Shown one piece after another: positions 63,401-64,000 of a stretch of DNA of 64,000 bases. Below the pieces are notes generated by a model that saw nothing but the letters and a program-made list of their open reading frames with translations, was not told the origin of the DNA and did no database searches. The translations under genes and the position numbers were made by a program. Source of the DNA: Mesoterricola silvestris. GTDB lineage: Bacteria > Acidobacteriota > Holophagae > Holophagales > Holophagaceae. Each line of letters begins with the position of its first letter. Position 1 is the first letter of the stretch. The DNA is taken from contig NZ_AP027080.1 of NCBI RefSeq assembly GCF_030295405.1, forward strand, positions 1,116,001 to 1,180,000, in the 5' to 3' direction.

Positions 63401-64000
63401 CCGGCCGGGCCCGGTCCCCAGCAGGGCCAGCCGGGCCGGGATGCCCACCTCCCGCAGGAGGGCCACCAGGAGGGTCGCCTGGTCCTTGCAGTCGCCGAAC
63501 CCCCGCTTCAGGGTCTCCGCGGGCGTGCGGGGGACGATGCCCGCCTCGGCGAATTCCACCCCGGTGTAGCGGATCGAGCGGTGCAGGCGGCCCAGGATCC
63601 GGTTGATGCGGGCGCGCGGCTCCGTGGCGTCCCCGGCGGCCTCCCGGGCCCAGGCGCCCACGTCGGCCCCTTCCAACTGGCGGTTGGCGATGGCCGAGTA
63701 GGCCGAGGCGGCCGCCGCCCAGGAGGTGACGGTGGAGAGCCTGAGCTCCGGCCGGGGGCTGGCTTCCGGATCCATGGCCGGTTCCCGTTCCTCCGGGGGT
63801 TCCATGGGGCCCAGATCCAGGGCCAGGCGGACCATGCCGCCCTCCCGGGCGAGCTGGGGCTGGATGGGGCCCAGGCCGTCGATCTTCCACCGGAAGGGCA
63901 GGGCCTCGGGGACCTCCACCTGGACCCGGGTGCGGAGGACCTGCACGGGCTGGTGGAGCGACAGGTTGAGCAGGGTGCCGGAAGCATGGACGGGAGCCGT
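60413..64000 (-). CDS. DUF3857/transglutaminase-like protein with TPR region, 5' end outside window
   Basis: About 1195 residues are visible and the frame is open to the window edge, so the start lies beyond 64000. The N-terminal part is of DUF3857 type. A transglutaminase-like core follows: Cys in GFGDCKDQATLL (near visible residue 170), His in NHFDHAIVVV and Asp in WIDPTAAY, so the triad is intact. After a beta-rich segment comes a long helical TPR region (WYELTQGRTNEQTVDLARRAL and similar units) that reaches the C-terminus. Such proteins are common in Bacteroidota and Acidobacteriota and are probably periplasmic. The substrate is unknown; a peptidase or peptide-crosslinking activity is possible. 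The TAA stop overlaps that of tlyA. Confidence 0.85.
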   Translation of the reverse strand, partial: TAPVHASGTLLNLSLHQPVQVLRTRVQVEVPEALPFRWKIDGLGPIQPQLAREGGMVRLALDLGPMEPPEEREPAMDPEASPRPELRLSTVTSWAAAASAYSAIANRQLEGADVGAWAREAAGDATEPRARINRILGRLHRSIRYTGVEFAEAGIVPRTPAETLKRGFGDCKDQATLLVALLREVGIPARLALLGTGPGRDIDPELPGLNHFDHAIVVVPGPQPLWIDPTAAYARAGELPFPDQGRWALVVDGATTALVRTPAAASGDNLTLETREVFLPEPGKARIVETSHPSGLAEMILRHDFRPSDPKQLRENLKRYVQGIYNAGDLGDIDTGDPSDLERPYTLRLEAKDCAMAVTSDVDAVVTLNAWAMTSRIRKFVPTSYDLKEKEAPTTRKQALLLPEPHAIEWRYRIVAPAGFEARPLPESGRLDFGPASLTRTYARSPEGQILATFRFDSGKALWTAAEVEKARAGLEAFGQAPPPRIIFDQVGEGHLAAGRIREAIQAFRSQTTAQPGKAVPLSRLAIALLRGGMGEAARDAARRACALDPTSMYAQRALGWVLQHDLVNRAYHTGWDFAGAVAAFRKAKELDPKDALSRRNLAILLEYNPAGLRYGPGADLEAAAREYRQLRADLKVEDSNTNLLIVLWRAGRHKEVMDLATSLPRPQDGYSWLLAGTALTQGTATALKQAATTIADVGQRRTALLDAGNLLVNARRYVDAATLLSAGADGAPNAPAIRSRIAVLARMRRSEDLAKEPETPASVVWRFLALLQDPAGSGEDPARFCAPALREILAKDGYLAALREAMGFEDLPLDGTGVPYAVALDNLRALTQVVVNRGGDSGFRVAMKMANSGNGASLSFHVIQHQGRFLLAATDLSYGTFGAEALRRLEAGDAAGAGALLDEASEGVLKGKQDDPLSGHPFNRFWKKGQGGTPAEIRLAATTLLVPEKGYEKAVPGLLAAGETSERIDLALLWAHRARNEFQPLLAVAERLVKAHPASRLATTTQAYALAKCRKWPQLLAACERALEKEPDDEIFVESRSQALGMVGRFQERSEALKAYIATGKASAGFFNNLAWYELTQGRTNEQTVDLARRALLLQAQKNGAAQHTLASILAERGEVEEALDIFLKETGALGKEEPRSQDWYLAGRIAEQFGEPAAAAACYKRVTPDPDREEAEGDSCFALAARRMKAMGV

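Overview
The window is a high-GC (roughly 68-70 % by eye) bacterial chromosome segment with tightly packed genes, many 1-4 nt start/stop overlaps and frequent GTG starts. The gene content (MshEN-domain protein, Feo iron uptake with a Cys-rich partner, beta-propeller hybrid kinase, a Cys-motif response regulator, PilZ proteins, a Wza/Wzb/Wzc exopolysaccharide locus, a GxxExxY remnant) fits a Gram-negative of the Acidobacteriota, class Holophagae (Geothrix/Holophaga relatives). That placement is inference from gene style, not from a marker gene.

Layout. 1-3.9 kb: the end of an MshEN-domain protein, a 470-bp inverted repeat, and the convergent feoA-feoB-Cys-rich membrane protein operon. 3.9-10.1 kb: pgsA, a PerM/AI-2E family permease, a hybrid histidine kinase and a response regulator, read as one overlapping unit. 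10.1-12.5 kb: an asparagine-synthase-like protein and a GNAT protein. 12.7-17.7 kb: housekeeping genes (ndk, secA, rapZ) and a PilZ membrane protein, followed by a decayed GxxExxY gene.

18.4-56.8 kb is a large exopolysaccharide and cell-surface locus. It holds four secreted right-handed beta-helix proteins of the Pectate_lyase_3 type, two of them on tandem Ig-like stalks, and a 1720-residue lipoprotein of Ig-like repeats plus NHL repeats. It also holds two hexapeptide acyltransferases, four glycosyltransferases (one fused to a polysaccharide deacetylase), a DUF2334 deacetylase-like protein, a TviB/TviC (WbpO/WbpP) pair, a MurJ/Wzx-type flippase, a FemAB/GNAT-like protein, an O-antigen ligase/polymerase, a phosphoglycosyl transferase fused to a PilZ domain, a DegT aminotransferase, and a PglF/CapD dehydratase with wza, wzb and wzc.

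Taken together, the locus appears to make a polymer that starts on a bacillosamine-like amino sugar (PglF, DegT aminotransferase and PglC-type transferase) and contains an N-acetylated hexosaminuronic acid (TviB/TviC). The polymer would be flipped and polymerised in a Wzx/Wzy-like manner and exported through Wza/Wzc. The beta-helix proteins belong to a fold superfamily that binds, cleaves or epimerises polyuronates, so they may bind or edit this polymer. PilZ domains on the initiating transferase and on a nearby membrane protein suggest c-di-GMP control.

57-64 kb returns to general functions: an APC permease, mltG, tlyA, and a large DUF3857/transglutaminase/TPR protein that runs off the window. 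No tRNA, rRNA, CRISPR array, intact insertion sequence or prophage was seen.
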